A stretch of 64,000 nucleotides of DNA from Limisphaera sp049537155 (GCF_049537155.1 NZ_JBMVQZ010000001.1:186001-250000), one strand, 5' to 3'. Positions 1 through 9,103 are shown, counted from the first letter of the stretch. Notes: generated from the letters alone by a model not told the origin. A program made the numbers and translations.

Positions 1-2
1 CG

Positions 3-131
3 GTGGAGGTGCCCACGAAACTCACCGCGGCCCAGCGCGCCAAGCTGGAGGAGTTCGCCGCCCTGTGCAGCGGACAGGAAACTCCCGGCGTGCAGCGGTT
101 CTTCGAAAAGGCCAAACGATTCTTCCGCTGA
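3..131 (+). CDS. dnaJ: DnaJ chaperone, C-terminal end (partial)
   Basis: The last 42 codons of a gene that begins before the window. The visible peptide runs from VEVPTKLTAAQRAKLEEF to FFEKAKRFFR and stops at 129-131. This matches the usual end of the DnaJ (Hsp40) C-terminal substrate-binding region: a VEVP strand, a 'L...Q...L.EF' helix and a final FFEKAK-type helix. DnaJ stimulates DnaK ATPase and delivers unfolded proteins. The J-domain and the zinc-finger cysteines would lie upstream and cannot be checked. rsmE follows 99 bases downstream on the same strand, a neighbourhood common in bacteria and supportive of the call. Only a fragment is seen, so the assignment is probable rather than certain. 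Confidence 0.7.
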   Translation: MEVPTKLTAAQRAKLEEFAALCSGQETPGVQRFFEKAKRFFR

Positions 132-230
132 CCCGGCCGGGCTGCGCGCCCGTGCGAAAGAACGGGGCGGCGTTCCCGCAGATCCGGCGCGAGGCCGGCA
201 GGTTCAACAATCGGGCCGGGTTCGTTCATC

Positions 231-995
231 ATGCACCGATTCTACGTGGCAACGGAGCAACTGGCGGACGAAACGGTGACGTTGTGTCCGCGGGAGACGC
301 ATCATGCCCTGCACGTGCTGCGCGTCCGGTCATCGGAGCAGGTCGAGTTGCTGGACGGGATGGGACAGGTCGCCCTGGCCGAGGTGATCGGCACCGGCCG
401 GCGCGAGGTTCGACTCCGGGTGCGGCAGCGGCGACGGCATGCGCGCCCGCGCGGGCGGCTGACGCTGGTGGTGGGGTTGGTGAAGGGGGGTGCGTTCGAA
501 CAGATCCTGGAAAAGGCCACCGAGCTGGGCGTGGCCCGGGTGCAGCCGGTGTTCACCGCCCGCACGGTGGTGCACATCCGGCCGGCTGAGATGGAGGCGC
601 GCCTGGAAAAATGGCGTTGGGTGACGGTGGACGCGCTGAAGCAGTGCGGGGGTCCCTGGCTGCCCGAGATCGGCAGGCCGATGCCGCTGCGCCTCTGGCT
701 GGAACAGCGACCGGCGTTCGACCTGGAGATGTACGGTGCGCTGGGGCGTGTCGGTGCGACCTTGCGCCACCGGCTCCTTCGCTACCGCGCCGCGCACCAG
801 GAACGTCCTCCGGAGACGGTGGCTGCGTATGTGGGGCCGGAGGGGGATTTCTCGCCGGAGGAATGCGCGGCGTTGGAGGCGGCCGGGGTGGAACCGGTGG
901 GGCTGGGGCCGAGAGTGTTGCGGAGCGAGACGGCGGCCCTGGTGTTTGCAGCAATCGTCCGGTCGGAATTCGACGAGGACGAGGGCGGTTGCTGA
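231..995 (+). CDS. rsmE: 16S rRNA (uracil1498-N3)-methyltransferase RsmE
   Basis: A 254-residue protein, the normal length for RsmE, which methylates U1498 of 16S rRNA in the 30S subunit using S-adenosylmethionine. The N-terminal part (about 1-75) is the PUA-like RNA-binding domain and begins MHRFYV. The rest is a SPOUT/trefoil-knot methyltransferase domain. The knot signature is near the C-terminus: VGPEGDFSPEE followed by LGPRVLRSETA, the characteristic SAM-binding loops. The ATG at 231 gives the canonical N-terminus; no strong Shine-Dalgarno sequence is seen. The gene follows dnaJ and converges with ppk1, leaving 48 bases between the two stop codons. Confidence 0.95.
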   Translation: MHRFYVATEQLADETVTLCPRETHHALHVLRVRSSEQVELLDGMGQVALAEVIGTGRREVRLRVRQRRRHARPRGRLTLVVGLVKGGAFEQILEKATELGVARVQPVFTARTVVHIRPAEMEARLEKWRWVTVDALKQCGGPWLPEIGRPMPLRLWLEQRPAFDLEMYGALGRVGATLRHRLLRYRAAHQERPPETVAAYVGPEGDFSPEECAALEAAGVEPVGLGPRVLRSETAALVFAAIVRSEFDEDEGGC

Positions 996-1043
996 GCGAG
1001 AACGGGGCGCGCCGCGGGCTTTGCGGTGGGGGGTGGCCGAAGG

Positions 1044-3281
1044 CTAGAACGGCCGGGGCCGGAGCTGCACTTTGGGCCAGCCCGATGGATGCCCCGGGCC
1101 GGGGCCGGTTTGGCCGGAACGGGCTCGTTCGAGGAATTCGAACTGGCTGCGGCGCGGACGCTCGCCGGGTGCGGGACGCGCATGGCGGTAGGTGCCGTCC
1201 GGTTGCAACAGCCGCGCGCGGGTGTTGTCGGCCAGGGGGAGGGCCAACAACTCATGGATGATCCGGTCGCGCAGGTTGCCGTCGAGGATGGGAAAGGTGG
1301 TTTCGATGCGGCGATGGAAGTTACGGGGCATCCAATCTGCGCTGCTGAGGTACACCTCGGGCTGCCCGCCGTTTTCGAAGTACAGAATGCGGCTGTGCTC
1401 CAGGAATCGGTCGACGATGCTGCGGACGCGAATGTTCTCGCTGATCCTGCGCAGTCCGGGACGCAGACAGCAGATGCCGCGAACGATGAGGTCGATGGAC
1501 ACGCCTTGTCCGGAGGCCCGATACAGTGCCTCGATCACCTCGCGGTCCACGAGGGAGTTCATCTTGGCGATGATGCGTGCGGGCAGTCCGGCCCCGGCGT
1601 GCCGGCTTTCGCGTTCGATCAGGGACAGTAGCCGCGTCTTCAGGTCGAATGGCGCCACCCAGAGCTGGCGCAGCGGTTGGAACTGCGTCATGCCGGTCAG
1701 GAGATTGAAAAGGTCGGTGACGTCTTCCCCGATGTCGGGCCGGCAGGTGAGCAGGCCGATGTCGGTGTATTGCCGGGCGGTGGTGGGGTTGTAATTGCCG
1801 GTGGCCAGGTGGACATAGCGCCGGATGCCGTCGGGATCGCGGCGGACGATGAGCGTGGCCTTGCAGTGGATCTTGTAGCCCACCAGACCGTAGACGACGT
1901 GGACGCCGGCCTCTTCGAGTTGGCGGGCCCACCGGATGTTGTTGGCCTCGTCGAAGCGGGCACGCAGTTCGACGACGGCTGCGACCGTCTTGCCGTTGCG
2001 GACGGCCTCGATGAGGGCCGCGCCGATCCGGGGATCGCCCCCGGTGCGGTAGAGCGTCTGTTTGATGGCCAGCACGTCCGGATCCTGGGCGGCCTGCTGG
2101 AGCAGCGTGACGATGCTCTCGAAGGATTCATAGGGGTGATGGAGCAGGATGTCGCGTTCCCGGATGGCGGCGAAGAGGTCGTCGCGACCCTGAAGCGCGC
2201 GGGCCACGGGCGCCACCCAGGTGGGGTGGCGGAGTTCCGGCCGGGGATGTTCGTCGTACAAGACCATCAGCCGGGCGGGGTTCAACGGACCGTCCACGAG
2301 GTAGAGGTCCTCCGGGCCCAGGCCGAGTTTTTCCAGCAGCTCGCTGCGCACCTCGGCCGGGCAGTTGCGAGCCACCTCGAGACGCACGGCTGCACCGCGC
2401 CGCCGGCGTTGCAATTCCTGCTCCACGGCGGCCAGGAGGTTGGCCACTTCTTCCTCGTCGATGTAGAGCTCGCTGTTGCGGGTGACGCGGAAGGGCCACC
2501 AGCCCTGCACCGTCCGCTCGGGGAACAAGTCGGTCAGGAAATGCCCCACAACCTCGCCGAGGAACGCGTAATCGGCCCGGCCTTCACGTCCCGGCAATCG
2601 GAGCAACCGGGGCAGGACCCGCGGCACCTCCAGAACCGCCAGGCGGGGCCCCGTGGGCTGCCGCCCGGTCCGCCCGAGCCGCACCACCAGGTTCAACGCC
2701 CGGTTCAGCAGAAGCGGAAAAGGGTGGGCCGGGTCTATGGCCAGGGGCGTGAGCACGGGTCGGATTACTGTTTGATAATACTGCTCGAGCCAGGCACGGT
2801 CCGCGTCGGTCCATTCCTTCGGGCCCAGGAAACGGATGCCCTGCCGGGCCAGCCCGGGCACCAGTTGGTTGCGCCAGCAGGCGTTGTGCTCCCGGACCAT
2901 GCGCAGGACGCGGCGCCGGATCGCCAGCAGGGTCTGCCGCGGGGTCAACCCGTCCGGGCCGGTTTCGATGGACCCGGTCTCCATCTGTTGTTTGAGCCCT
3001 GCCACCCGGATTTCGAAGAACTCGTCCAGGTTGCTGCTGACGATGCAGAAGAATTTCAGCCGTTCCAGCAACGGATTGTCGGGGCGGATCGCCTCTTCCA
3101 GCACGCGATGATTGAATTCCAGCCAGCTCAGTTCCCGGTTGATGAAATGTTCGGGGCCGAACACGACCGGTTCGCCCTGCAGGGGACGGGCCGCGCGGGC
3201 CGGCTCGGCCGGCGCGCCCTTTGACTCGGCGCCGCTGTTTGTGGAGACGGCTGGGCGACGGCTTGGCGATTTGCGGCTCAT
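1044..3281 (-). CDS. ppk1: Polyphosphate kinase 1
   Basis: A 745-residue enzyme that reversibly makes inorganic polyphosphate from ATP. The N-terminal domain starts after a basic, low-complexity leader of about 45 residues; 'FINRELSWLEFNHRVLEEA' and 'SNLDEFFEIRVAG' are typical of PPK1. The catalytic part contains the two phospholipase-D-like His motifs: 'YKIHCKATL' (phospho-acceptor His by homology with E. coli His435), followed by 'YVHLATGNYN', and later 'DRFLEHSRILYFENGG' with 'LSSADWMPRN'. The ATG at 3281 was chosen because it lies outside the upstream zinc-ribbon gene; longer in-frame readings would overlap that gene and have frame-shadow composition. The 122 bases upstream show no convincing promoter, so it may be co-transcribed with the zinc-ribbon gene. 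Confidence 0.95.
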   Translation of the reverse strand: MSRKSPSRRPAVSTNSGAESKGAPAEPARAARPLQGEPVVFGPEHFINRELSWLEFNHRVLEEAIRPDNPLLERLKFFCIVSSNLDEFFEIRVAGLKQQMETGSIETGPDGLTPRQTLLAIRRRVLRMVREHNACWRNQLVPGLARQGIRFLGPKEWTDADRAWLEQYYQTVIRPVLTPLAIDPAHPFPLLLNRALNLVVRLGRTGRQPTGPRLAVLEVPRVLPRLLRLPGREGRADYAFLGEVVGHFLTDLFPERTVQGWWPFRVTRNSELYIDEEEVANLLAAVEQELQRRRRGAAVRLEVARNCPAEVRSELLEKLGLGPEDLYLVDGPLNPARLMVLYDEHPRPELRHPTWVAPVARALQGRDDLFAAIRERDILLHHPYESFESIVTLLQQAAQDPDVLAIKQTLYRTGGDPRIGAALIEAVRNGKTVAAVVELRARFDEANNIRWARQLEEAGVHVVYGLVGYKIHCKATLIVRRDPDGIRRYVHLATGNYNPTTARQYTDIGLLTCRPDIGEDVTDLFNLLTGMTQFQPLRQLWVAPFDLKTRLLSLIERESRHAGAGLPARIIAKMNSLVDREVIEALYRASGQGVSIDLIVRGICCLRPGLRRISENIRVRSIVDRFLEHSRILYFENGGQPEVYLSSADWMPRNFHRRIETTFPILDGNLRDRIIHELLALPLADNTRARLLQPDGTYRHARPAPGERPRRSQFEFLERARSGQTGPGPGHPSGWPKVQLRPRPF

Positions 3282-3403
3282 GTTCGAAGGGCGGAGGTGG
3301 GCGGTCCGGGGGGAAAGGGCCGGCCTGGCCCGGGTTCGTGCTGCGGCGGGTCGTGCCACCCGGCCGCGGGCACTCCCGGCGCGAGGCGCGGGCGCCCCTG
3401 CGC

Positions 3404-4132
3404 TCAGTCCACCACCTCCATGTTCATCTCGCGGCTGTAGTAAAGGATCCGGCCACAGTGGGTGCAGGTGACGATGTCCTGATCGGACCGACAGTCCACC
3501 ACCACCTGCGGGGGTAGCCGCATGTGACAGCCGCCGCACACACCGTGGGCGATGCCCACCACCACATTGCCGCCGCGGGTCCGCAGGAGACGTTCGTAAC
3601 GTTGCCGCAGGGCGGGGTCCAGTGCCTCGGCCAGACGCGTGCGCTCGGCCTGGAGACGTTCGCCCTCGGCCTTCAGGTTCTTTTCCCGTTGCTGCAGCAG
3701 GTTTTCCTCCTCACGCACCCGGGCCTCGGTTTCCCGCAGGGCGTCCTGGGCGGATTGGATCTCTTTCTGGACCTGCTCGGCCTGTTCCATCAGGTCCAGC
3801 TCGCGATCCTCGATCTGGCGGATCGCTTCCTTCAGCCGGTTGATCTCCAAGGTGAGCGCCTGGTATTCCTCGTTTTTCCGGGTCTGCAACTGTTGCTGGC
3901 TGTAGCGCTCGATGAGCTGTTGTTTGCCTGCGACGTCCAGTTCCAATTGCCTGCGCTCGTTTTCGAGTTGGCGGAATCGTTGCCGGGCCTCCTCGAGTGT
4001 CTGGCGGGCGGTTTCGAGCCTCTCGCGCAGGGCGGCCCGTTGGGGTTCCAATTGGGCCAATTCCTCGCGCACCCGCAGCAGTTGGCGGTCCCGATCCTGA
4101 AGGATCAACAGTTGTTCCAGAGCTTCCAGCAT
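3404..4132 (-). CDS. Coiled-coil zinc-ribbon protein (CT398/COG1579 type)
   Basis: A 242-residue protein with two parts. Residues about 1-175 are an almost uninterrupted heptad-rich, Glu/Arg/Gln-rich coiled coil. The C-terminal 60 residues hold a C4 zinc ribbon: CGGC, then CTHC about two dozen residues later, followed by GRILYY. This layout is that of the widespread COG1579/CT398 family, whose molecular role is poorly defined (proposed nucleic-acid or flagellar/secretion-linked scaffold roles in some species). ppk1 lies directly downstream on the same strand. A promoter-like pair sits just before the start (see 4151-4180), with a predicted leader of only about 12 bases. Confidence 0.85.
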   Translation of the reverse strand: MLEALEQLLILQDRDRQLLRVREELAQLEPQRAALRERLETARQTLEEARQRFRQLENERRQLELDVAGKQQLIERYSQQQLQTRKNEEYQALTLEINRLKEAIRQIEDRELDLMEQAEQVQKEIQSAQDALRETEARVREEENLLQQREKNLKAEGERLQAERTRLAEALDPALRQRYERLLRTRGGNVVVGIAHGVCGGCHMRLPPQVVVDCRSDQDIVTCTHCGRILYYSREMNMEVVD

Positions 4133-4150
4133 GACGTTGCCCCGGCCAAC

Positions 4151-4180
4151 ATCCTAGTGGGCCCGTGCGGGCAGCGTCAA
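4151..4180 (-). promoter_or_regulatory. Promoter for the zinc-ribbon/ppk1 unit
   Basis: Read on the minus strand, TTGACG (4175-4180; 5 of 6 to consensus) and TAGGAT (4151-4156; 4 of 6) are separated by 18 bases. The spacer contains the palindrome GCCCGCACGGGC, which could be an operator or chance G+C richness. The predicted start near 4144 leaves a very short leader before the ATG at 4132. The -35 box overlaps the last codons of the upstream gene. Sequence inspection only. Confidence 0.4.
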
Positions 4181-5028
4181 TGCGGGGCGGGCTCGGTCGC
4201 TGAATCGTAACCGGCTGCCGCCGGGACGGAGCGGACAGTGATCCCCCACCGCTCGGCCAGATCCGCCAATGTGTCCGGGCCGAATCGTTCGCGATAATCC
4301 GGACTTTCCAGCAGATGCCCTTCCAACACGGGGCGCCGGTCCCGCTCGAGCAGATGGTGCAGCTCGTCGAGGTTGTCCGACCAGCGGAACCCGTTGAAGA
4401 ACTGCACCCCTGCGAACTGGGTTTTGTAGAGGGCGCGGGCCGAGTAGCAGGTGCCCAGGTGGAGGTGGCGGAGGCCGGCCCGGGCCAGTGTGTCCACGGC
4501 GTGGGTCATCATGAACATCCCGAGCTGGGCTTTGCGCCATTCCCATTCGTAGAAGGCGTAGGAGTAGTACGCCACCAGTGGCGGCTCGAGGTAGAGGGTG
4601 GCCAGTCCCACGGTCTGCTGCCCGTTCCGCAGGCGCACGTGCAGCACATGGGTGGTCATCGGGCAGTGAAAGAGCTCGTCCAGCCGTTCCGGGGTCATGC
4701 GGCCCGGCCCGAAACGGGTCTCCGCGTAGCGGCGGCAGAGTTCCCGGTGGCCGGGCGTCCAGTCGAACCGGCTGCGCGGCAGCAGTTCGGCGTCGAAGAG
4801 CTCGGCCCGCCGCAGGATGCGACGGTTTTCCGAGGAGGGACGGTACCGGGTCAGGTCCACCCGGATCTGGCGGCAGAGGTAGAAGCGGTCCAACTGGCGG
4901 GAGGAGGGCAGAAAACCGGCGGCGAAAAAGGCGGCGGGTGTTTCGCCCGGTTCGGGAAACGCCCAGACGGCGTAGGGGAAGATGTAGTGATCGTAATCGG
5001 GTCGGGCCTCCGAGAAGAGCAGTTTCAT
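4177..5028 (-). CDS. Aminoacyl-tRNA-protein transferase-like (ATE/Bpt-type) protein
   Basis: A 283-residue protein. Its middle resembles arginyl/leucyl-tRNA-protein transferases (ATE/Bpt), enzymes that add an amino acid to the N-terminus of proteins and have a GNAT-like fold. Seen directly: 'YLCRQIRVDLTRYRPSSENRR' (family pattern C..C..IR.D...F.PS...RR), 'LVAYYSYAFYEWEWRKAQLG', 'LRHLHLGTCYSARALYKTQF' (family pattern YLGY.I..C..M.YK..F), and a following F-G-W core. The usual N-terminal CxxC cluster is mostly absent; only the Cys in YLCR remains. The product may therefore have a different acceptor or be a GNAT-like relative. The ATG overlaps the stop of alr in an ATGA arrangement, so the two are translationally coupled. 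Confidence 0.6.
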   Translation of the reverse strand: MKLLFSEARPDYDHYIFPYAVWAFPEPGETPAAFFAAGFLPSSRQLDRFYLCRQIRVDLTRYRPSSENRRILRRAELFDAELLPRSRFDWTPGHRELCRRYAETRFGPGRMTPERLDELFHCPMTTHVLHVRLRNGQQTVGLATLYLEPPLVAYYSYAFYEWEWRKAQLGMFMMTHAVDTLARAGLRHLHLGTCYSARALYKTQFAGVQFFNGFRWSDNLDELHHLLERDRRPVLEGHLLESPDYRERFGPDTLADLAERWGITVRSVPAAAGYDSATEPAPH

Positions 5029-6269
5029 GACGCGGGCGCGCTGTCGAGGTAGTGTCGGGGCAGCCGAGGCTGCCAGCATACCAGGGCCTCGTAAACCACC
5101 GACTGCCGCAGTGCGGCCAGATCCAGCGCGGTGATCGTTTCCGTCCCTTGGCGTCCCAGCAGGACCGCTTCCTCGCCCAGATCGGCTTCGGGAATCTCGG
5201 TGATGTCCACGGCAAAGGCGTCCATGGCGACCCCGCCCACGATGGGCGCCCGCCGGCCACGGATGAGCACGTGTCCCGCGTTGCGGACCCTGGGGAATCC
5301 ATCGCCGTATCCCACCGGCAACACGGCGATGCGCCGGGGTGTGGGGGCCCGGTAGTGCATGCCATAGCCCACGGTGTCGCCGGGGCGCAGCCGTTGCAGG
5401 GCCACGATGCGGGCCTTCACCGACAGGGCCGGTTCCAACCCGGCGATTCTCCGGCACACGCGCGAGGGATAGACGCCCAACGGCAGCAGGCCGAGCCGGA
5501 CCATGTCGAAATGCGCCTCCGGCAGGTCCAGGTACCCGCCCGTGTTGCACAGGTGCCGCCAGCGGGGCCGGATCCCGCACCGTTCGAGTTCGTCCAAAGC
5601 CTCTCGGAACCGCCGGAGCTGTTCGCGCGCGAAGGACTTGTCCGTCTCGTCCGACTGGGCGAAATGGCTTAGCACGCCCTCCCACTGCAGGGCCCGCTCC
5701 TGCTTCAGGGCTTCGATCATGACGCGCATTTCGTCCCAGCGCACGCCGTAGCGGTTCATCCCGGTGTTGATCTTGACATGGACGGGCACCCGCTTCTGCG
5801 CCTCCTCGGCCGCCCGGGCCAGGTGAGGCACCAGGCGTGGTTCGCCCAGCACACAGGTCAGGTTGTAACGCACGGCCCACGAGAACTCGCTCGGGTGGCG
5901 TTCGCCCAGCAGGAGGATGGGTGTCTGGATGCCGGCATCGCGAAGTTGAATCCCCTCGGCCAGGGTGGCCACGGCCAGGAACTGCGCTCCCGCGCGGATG
6001 GCCTGACGCGCGATCGGCACGGCACCGTGTCCGTAGGCATCGTCCTTGACCACGGCCAGCAACCCGAGCCCTGACGGTGCCTCCTGCCGGATGCGCGCAT
6101 AATTCCGCGCCACCGCGCCGAGGTCCACTTCGACCCACGCCGGGCGGGGCGGCCCGGCCGGGGAGGTCCGCACCGGCGCACCGGTTCCGGCGGTCACCGA
6201 TCGGTCTTCGGCCCTTGCCGGGCCGGTCAGGACTTCTCGTTCTGTCGCCATGTGTGTCGTCGCGCCCAT
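5025..6269 (-). CDS. alr: Alanine racemase
   Basis: A 414-residue PLP enzyme that interconverts L- and D-alanine for peptidoglycan. After a leader of about 40 residues without conserved features comes WVEVDLGAVARNYARI, then the PLP-binding lysine in AVVKDDAYGHG (about Lys75); a more common form is VVKANAYGHG. Also seen: 'LCNTGGYLDLPEAHFDMVRLGLLPLGVYPS', the catalytic-tyrosine region 'VGYGMHYRAPTPRRIAVLPVGYGDG' and 'VAMDAFAVDI'. I chose the ATG at 6269 because GGAGGGG lies 4 bases upstream; ATGs at 6311 and 6251 are alternatives. It follows the PurD-like ATP-grasp gene and overlaps the downstream transferase gene by 4 bases. Confidence 0.92.
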   Translation of the reverse strand: MGATTHMATEREVLTGPARAEDRSVTAGTGAPVRTSPAGPPRPAWVEVDLGAVARNYARIRQEAPSGLGLLAVVKDDAYGHGAVPIARQAIRAGAQFLAVATLAEGIQLRDAGIQTPILLLGERHPSEFSWAVRYNLTCVLGEPRLVPHLARAAEEAQKRVPVHVKINTGMNRYGVRWDEMRVMIEALKQERALQWEGVLSHFAQSDETDKSFAREQLRRFREALDELERCGIRPRWRHLCNTGGYLDLPEAHFDMVRLGLLPLGVYPSRVCRRIAGLEPALSVKARIVALQRLRPGDTVGYGMHYRAPTPRRIAVLPVGYGDGFPRVRNAGHVLIRGRRAPIVGGVAMDAFAVDITEIPEADLGEEAVLLGRQGTETITALDLAALRQSVVYEALVCWQPRLPRHYLDSAPAS

Positions 6270-6323
6270 GCGACCCCTCCCTGCCGCCGGTCCATCCTCG
6301 TGCGGGTGCACATCCCCTGCGGC

Positions 6324-7616
6324 CTACTCGCAACCCGGCGGCCAGAGGCATTGTCCGATGTCCGTCCGATAATAGCTGCCCGGACTGCGCAGACGCCGGA
6401 TGTTCCGGTAGGCGCGGGCCACGGCCGTTTCCAAGGTGGTGCCGAACCCGATGACATCCGCCAGACGGTGTCCGGTGGCCCAGAGCCGGCCCTGTTCGTC
6501 CTGGCGCACCTCGTTCCACCAGAGATCGGCCTCCTCCTGCTCCAGGGGCTCGGTCAGCTCCACTGGCACTTCGGGACCGTTCAATTGGACATACGGATAC
6601 CCGTAACCGGCCAGGGTGATCGAGCAACCGTACCGCCGTTCCGGAACTAGGCGCGGTTCCAGTTTCAGGTTTCGCGCCGCGCGATGCAAGGTTTCCCACG
6701 GATCGGCCAACATCCGCAGAAACATCGCTCCCGAGGTCACGCCGATTCGCACGTTGTACTCCAGAACCCACCACCGGTCCCGGGCACGTGCGGCGGTCAC
6801 CTGGAGCGGGCCGTGAAAGCCCACCTCGCGCAACCAGGGCAACAGCGGGTGCACCAGCGACCGGGCCAGCCCGTAGCGGTCCTCCGGATCGGCCTCCACA
6901 ATGCCGCCCAACGGCGCACCGGCCACGATCCCCAGGTTGCCCGTGAAGGCCCGTTTGTATTCTTGATTGGTGACCAGCGACCAGATCTCGCCCGCACTGA
7001 CCAGCACGATGTGTCCGACCTCGGCCCGGCCCATGTACTTCTGCAGGAACAGGCCCTCGCGATCGTCCACCCGCTCCAACCAGGCCCGTGTGGCACCGGC
7101 ACTCTCACAAACGATGGTGTGCACCGGACTGAACGGGCCGCACAGGGGATTCTTGATCACGTACGGGCCCGGATGGGCCTCCAGCCAGCTCAAGGCCTCG
7201 CGTCGGTCCCGGACGGCAACCGATCTCGGAAACGGGATGCCGAACCGCTCGCACAGTGCCCGGGCATAATCCCGCTCCCGTTCCAGGCGCAGCCCCTCGC
7301 CCGTGGGACACAACACCGGCACACCGGATCGGATCAGTTCCTCCGCCCACGGCGCGCGCGCCCAGTCAATGGACTGCGGGATCACCAGACCGACGTTTTC
7401 CCGCTGCAGCAGCGGCACGGGGCTGGGGAGTTCGTCGGCCGCGAAGGCAGGGCCGGCAAGCCGCGGCGGCCAATGACCGTAGTCCCGCGTCAGGTACGTG
7501 AGCACCCGGACACCGTTGTCGCGCAATATCGTGGCCGTGCTCTGGGCAAAACTGCCCACGCCCAGCACCAGGGCACAGCGATCCTGTTCATGTTGGGTTG
7601 GCGCCGCGTCGGTCAT
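6324..7616 (-). CDS. PurD-like ATP-grasp ligase of unknown substrate
   Basis: A 430-residue protein with the overall plan of phosphoribosylamine-glycine ligase (PurD/GARS). There is an N-terminal Rossmann-like domain (ALVLGVGSFAQSTATIL), a loop 'VIPQSIDWARAPWAEELIRSGVPVLCPT' matching PurD 'GPE.PL..G..D.L...G...FGP', an ATP-grasp lysine (YVIKNPL), and a metal/nucleotide-binding end (WVLEYNVRIGVTSGAMFLRML, compare PurD EFN.RFGDPE..). The glycine-rich PurD 'GTGGMG' segment is replaced by 'GNLGIVAGAPLGGIVEAD'. It may be a diverged PurD or a paralogue making another amide bond. GAGGG precedes the ATG at 7616. Its operon partner alr makes one think of an amino-acid substrate, but that is inference. 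Confidence 0.6.
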   Translation of the reverse strand: MTDAAPTQHEQDRCALVLGVGSFAQSTATILRDNGVRVLTYLTRDYGHWPPRLAGPAFAADELPSPVPLLQRENVGLVIPQSIDWARAPWAEELIRSGVPVLCPTGEGLRLERERDYARALCERFGIPFPRSVAVRDRREALSWLEAHPGPYVIKNPLCGPFSPVHTIVCESAGATRAWLERVDDREGLFLQKYMGRAEVGHIVLVSAGEIWSLVTNQEYKRAFTGNLGIVAGAPLGGIVEADPEDRYGLARSLVHPLLPWLREVGFHGPLQVTAARARDRWWVLEYNVRIGVTSGAMFLRMLADPWETLHRAARNLKLEPRLVPERRYGCSITLAGYGYPYVQLNGPEVPVELTEPLEQEEADLWWNEVRQDEQGRLWATGHRLADVIGFGTTLETAVARAYRNIRRLRSPGSYYRTDIGQCLWPPGCE

Positions 7617-7836
7617 AACGAACCCTCGCCGCTGTCCTTGACTGCCCCGCAGACTTCCCGTCCCGCGCCCACGGGTCAAGCCCGCCCCGGCCCGGACACA
7701 TCGATCCTGCCGGCCAGAGGGGCAGGCTCCTCCCGGTCGGTCCGGCTGTACGCCTCGGAAAGATGCAATCGCGCCGGTCCTTTGCCGGGTCGGGATCCGG
7801 GTTGTTGGAACGCGGCTTTTTGGGGAAACTGACCCT

Positions 7837-9003
7837 GTGAGATCGCGCGCAAGGAACAGGTTCGGGTGCATGCCACGGTTCGTCGGAGTCTCTGCCGTGG
7901 CGGGCGTGGCAGTTTGTCTGGCGGCCGGCCCGGGCTGTGCTACTCGCCTGCCGGAACGGGACCTGGCCCGGTATGAGTTTGCCCGGCCCGAGATGGGGAT
8001 GGAATTCCGGATGGTCCTCTATGCGCCGAGCGAAGCCGCGGCGAGAGAGGCGGCCAGTGCAGTCTTCGCCCGGGTGCGACAGCTCAACGGGATCCTCAGC
8101 GATTATGAAGAGGACAGTGAATTGACCCTCCTGAACCGCAGCGCCGGCAGCGGGCGCTGGGTGCAGGTGAGCACCGAGCTGTGGGAGGTGCTGCAGTACG
8201 CGCAGCAGATGGCCGCCCGCACGGATGGTGCCTTCGATGTCACGGTGGGGCCGGTCGTGCAATTGTGGCGCCGCGCCCGCCGGCAGAGGGAACTGCCGGA
8301 TCCGGTCCGGCTGGAACGGGCACGAGCGGCGGTGGGCTGGGGCGGCGTGGAGCTTGATCGTTCCCGACGCGCCGTGCGGCTGGCCAAGCCGGGCATGCGG
8401 CTCGACCTCGGCGGGTTGGCCAAGGGTTTTGTCCTGGACGAAGCCCTCGACACGCTGCGCGCGCTTGGGGTCCGCCGGGCCATGGTGGAGGCGGGCGGTG
8501 ACCTGGCGGTGGGCGAACCGCCGCCGGGGCGCCCGGGTTGGCGGGTCCGCCTCACGGATTTGAAGCCCGCCGATTCCGGTGCAGACGCATCCGTCGTCCT
8601 GCGGGAACGAGCGTTGGCGACGTCCGGAGACCTGTACCAGTACGTCGAGCTGGGCGGGGTTCGGTATTCCCACATTGTGGATCCGCGGACCGGCGTCGGG
8701 CTGACCAACCGGAGTCTGGTGTTCGTGATCGCCAGACGCGGGATGACCGCGGACGCGCTCTCCACGGCGGTCAGTGTGTTGGGGCCCGTTGCGGGCCTCT
8801 GCCTGGTCGAAAGCGTACCGGGAGCGGCGGCGCGGGTCGTGGAGGCAGGGGCAGACGGAATTTGTACTTGGGAGACCCGGCATTGGTGCCGATACATGGA
8901 AGGGATTGTGGCCGATCCTGATGCGGGGGCCGGCCGACCGTTTGAACCGGAAAGGGAGTTCCGGCGTGTGCTTCGAGTTGCCGCGCCGGGGCCCCGTGGA
9001 TAG
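7837..9003 (+). CDS. apbE: FAD:protein FMN transferase (ApbE lipoprotein)
   Basis: A 388-residue exported protein that attaches FMN covalently to Thr/Ser of target flavoproteins such as Rnf/Nqr subunits or flavin-based reductases. Seen: an N-terminal hydrophobic segment ending AAGPGC (possible lipobox), 'FDVTVGPVVQLWR', 'RLDLGGLAKGFVLDEA', 'AGGDLAVGE' and 'YSHIVDPRTG', in the order typical of ApbE. The GTG at 7837 gives a positively charged n-region; the ATG at 7870 is an alternative and still leaves a short signal peptide. No target Rnf/Nqr gene is in the window. A two-component gene follows 100 bases later. Confidence 0.88.
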   Translation: MRSRARNRFGCMPRFVGVSAVAGVAVCLAAGPGCATRLPERDLARYEFARPEMGMEFRMVLYAPSEAAAREAASAVFARVRQLNGILSDYEEDSELTLLNRSAGSGRWVQVSTELWEVLQYAQQMAARTDGAFDVTVGPVVQLWRRARRQRELPDPVRLERARAAVGWGGVELDRSRRAVRLAKPGMRLDLGGLAKGFVLDEALDTLRALGVRRAMVEAGGDLAVGEPPPGRPGWRVRLTDLKPADSGADASVVLRERALATSGDLYQYVELGGVRYSHIVDPRTGVGLTNRSLVFVIARRGMTADALSTAVSVLGPVAGLCLVESVPGAAARVVEAGADGICTWETRHWCRYMEGIVADPDAGAGRPFEPEREFRRVLRVAAPGPRG

Positions 9004-9103
9004 CCTTGGCAAGGCGGGTCCTGTCCCTCAGATCGAAGAAGTGGTTCGGCTCTGCGGGCAGGGCACCCCCGGGTCTACTGGTCGGGGCGGCGCCAAGTGG
9101 AGG

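Noticed and set aside
7802..7839. Leaderless promoter for apbE (TTGTTG-N17-GAAACT before the GTG)
   Set aside because: Both hexamers match only three of six positions; too weak to list as a feature.
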